DNA of 7,339 nucleotides from Actinomycetota bacterium. GTDB lineage: Bacteria > Zhuqueibacterota > Zhuqueibacteria > Residuimicrobiales > Krinioviventaceae. The translations under genes and the position numbers were made by a program. Of this stretch, positions 6,716-7,339 are shown in pieces (position 1 is the first letter of the stretch; each line of letters opens with the position of its first letter). The DNA lies in NCBI GenBank assembly GCA_011682565.1, contig JAACEJ010000159.1, positions 1-7,339 on the forward strand, given 5' to 3'. The notes beneath the pieces are model-generated. The model saw only the letters and a list, made by a program, of their open reading frames with translations. It had not been told where the DNA came from and ran no database searches.

Positions 6716-6937
6716 GTAAAAGAAATCGGAACGGGCCGTATAGTTTGTACCACATACGCACAATATAAGACGCCAAACAAGGCGAAAGCCGGTCTGTTTA
6801 GTCCAGATTAAAAAAAAATTGCTGTTGCTTACCATTACGGGCAAGGCGATAATTACACATGGCTAGGTATTTGGGATATCGAGACGTGCAACTTAATTGA
6901 TGCAAAACGGCGGTCTGGTTGGACAACTCTGATATAA
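6716..6937 (+). pseudogene. WD40 / beta-propeller relic with an internal stop codon
   Basis: A single plus-strand frame reads AKAGLFSPD, then TAA at 6809-6811, then KKIAVAYHYGQGDNYTWLGI and WDIETCNLID, ending at TAA 6935. The arrangement SPD-G-K(K)IA followed by (I/L)WDIETG is the hallmark of WD40-type propeller blades, and the stop sits exactly where the glycine codon of SPDG belongs. Roughly one and a half blades survive. No start codon, ribosome site or full propeller is present, and the frame is closed by stops upstream. The intact protein would have been a repeat scaffold or a periplasmic propeller; which cannot be said. The PfkB relic begins within about ten bases of its end. Confidence 0.6.
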
Positions 6938-6939
6938 TC

Positions 6940-6970
6940 GAATGAAGCCCTTATGATAAGAACTTCATTC
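6940..6970. repeat. Hairpin A, 31 nt
   Basis: gaatgaag at 6940-6947 pairs with cttcattc at 6963-6970, and inside it ctta (6950-6953) pairs with taag (6957-6960) around a 3-nt loop. That makes 12 paired bases with one 2x2 internal mismatch. It lies at the junction between the WD40 relic and the kinase relic. No T-run follows on either strand, so it is not a standard terminator. Confidence 0.6.
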
Positions 6971-7339
6971 AAGTCATCCCCTCCGTCCCAAATTGTACTT
7001 GGGCCGGAGGACGGAACGAATAAGCGGAAGCCGGACCATCGACCAGGCGGCAGCGTTTTTTATTGAGCGGGATGTTGCCTCGTTTATCATAACCAACGGA
7101 GCAAAAGAAATATACGCCTTTTCCAATGGCAGTGTATTCCAAAGGAAGGAATTAAGCAGACTGCCTGTTTCCGAAAAAGTATCTGAAGATCTGCACAAGA
7201 ACCCGGACATGAAAAGTGACACAACGGGCTGTGGAGATAATTTTGCAGGTGCTGCCATCGCCTCCCTGGCCTGGCAGTTGAAAACCTCCCGGCCCGGTAA
7301 TTTTGATTTTGACGAATTACTTGCCTGGGCTGTGGCTTC
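6945..7339 (+). pseudogene. PfkB-family carbohydrate/nucleoside kinase, 5'-damaged, runs off the window
   Basis: From about 7020 one open frame reads ISGSRTIDQAAAFFIERDV, then FIITNGAKEIYAFSNG and, at 7218-7250, DTTGCGDNFAG. This is the PfkB anion-hole and catalytic motif (usually DTTGAGDxFxGG), with the catalytic Asp retained and Cys in place of the usual Ala. The frame is still open at the window edge. Upstream, a different frame reads SPYDKNFIQVIPSV and ends GGRNE followed by TAA at 7021. PfkB proteins, especially adenosine-kinase-like ones, have a SAPF-type segment, then a strand ending in GNE before this region, so a one-base loss near 7018-7021 would explain the break. Nothing resembling the N-terminal half (glycine-rich start, substrate lid) is found upstream, and no ATG with a ribosome site exists before the conserved part. 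Intact enzymes phosphorylate sugars or nucleosides with ATP in the cytoplasm. The 3' part outside the window may be intact; the gene as seen is not. Confidence 0.7.
6980..7010. repeat. Hairpin B, 31 nt, GC-rich
   Basis: cctccg at 6980-6985 pairs with cggagg at 7005-7010, and cccaa at 6987-6991 pairs with ttggg at 6999-7003. One T/C mismatch separates the two helices and the loop is seven bases. It has the same overall length as hairpin A and begins nine bases after it. No T-run follows. It overlaps the degraded 5' part of the kinase relic. Confidence 0.65.

Overview
The window looks like bacterial chromosomal DNA of moderate GC from an organism I cannot name. Purine-rich Shine-Dalgarno sites precede the intact genes. 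The content fits an anaerobic or facultative carbohydrate degrader with a Gram-negative-type envelope: an exported glycosidase-like enzyme, a ferredoxin-fused aldo/keto reductase and a PfkB sugar or nucleoside kinase relic. Decayed genes and palindromic repeats fill both ends. A phylum such as Calditrichota, KSB1 or another FCB-group lineage would fit, but this is a guess from gene style only.

Left end (1-914): a wrecked AAA+/DUF4143 ATPase that kept its Walker A start and its C-terminal domain but lost the middle. It lies between two direct copies of a roughly 100-bp repeat. The right copy is complete and bounded by 17-bp inverted repeats. Between the wreck and that copy sits a 188-nt nested palindrome that starts on the last base of the ATPase stop codon.

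Centre (915-6094): four intact genes, all on the minus strand. In transcription order they are an aldo/keto reductase with two [4Fe-4S] sites, a large exported protein with a GH20-type N-terminal domain and a probable barrel, a seven-helix Bax-inhibitor-1 family membrane protein, and a UspA-type stress protein. The gaps (192, 159 and 95 nt) allow co-transcription but do not prove it. Two gaps hold possible small reading frames. One starts on a TGATG overlap with the reductase stop codon, behind a good Shine-Dalgarno.

Right end (6095-7339): no intact gene. On the plus strand there is an unassigned coding relic, a tandem 20-bp repeat that may be a mobile-element end, a WD40-like relic with a stop codon inside its SPDGK-type motif, two tandem 31-nt hairpins, and the C-terminal part of a PfkB-family kinase with a frameshift. 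The kinase runs off the window.

I see no CRISPR array, rRNA, convincing tRNA, phage or defence system. The most interesting items are the paired repeats around the ATPase wreck, the nested palindrome, and the unusual active-site-like motif of the exported enzyme.
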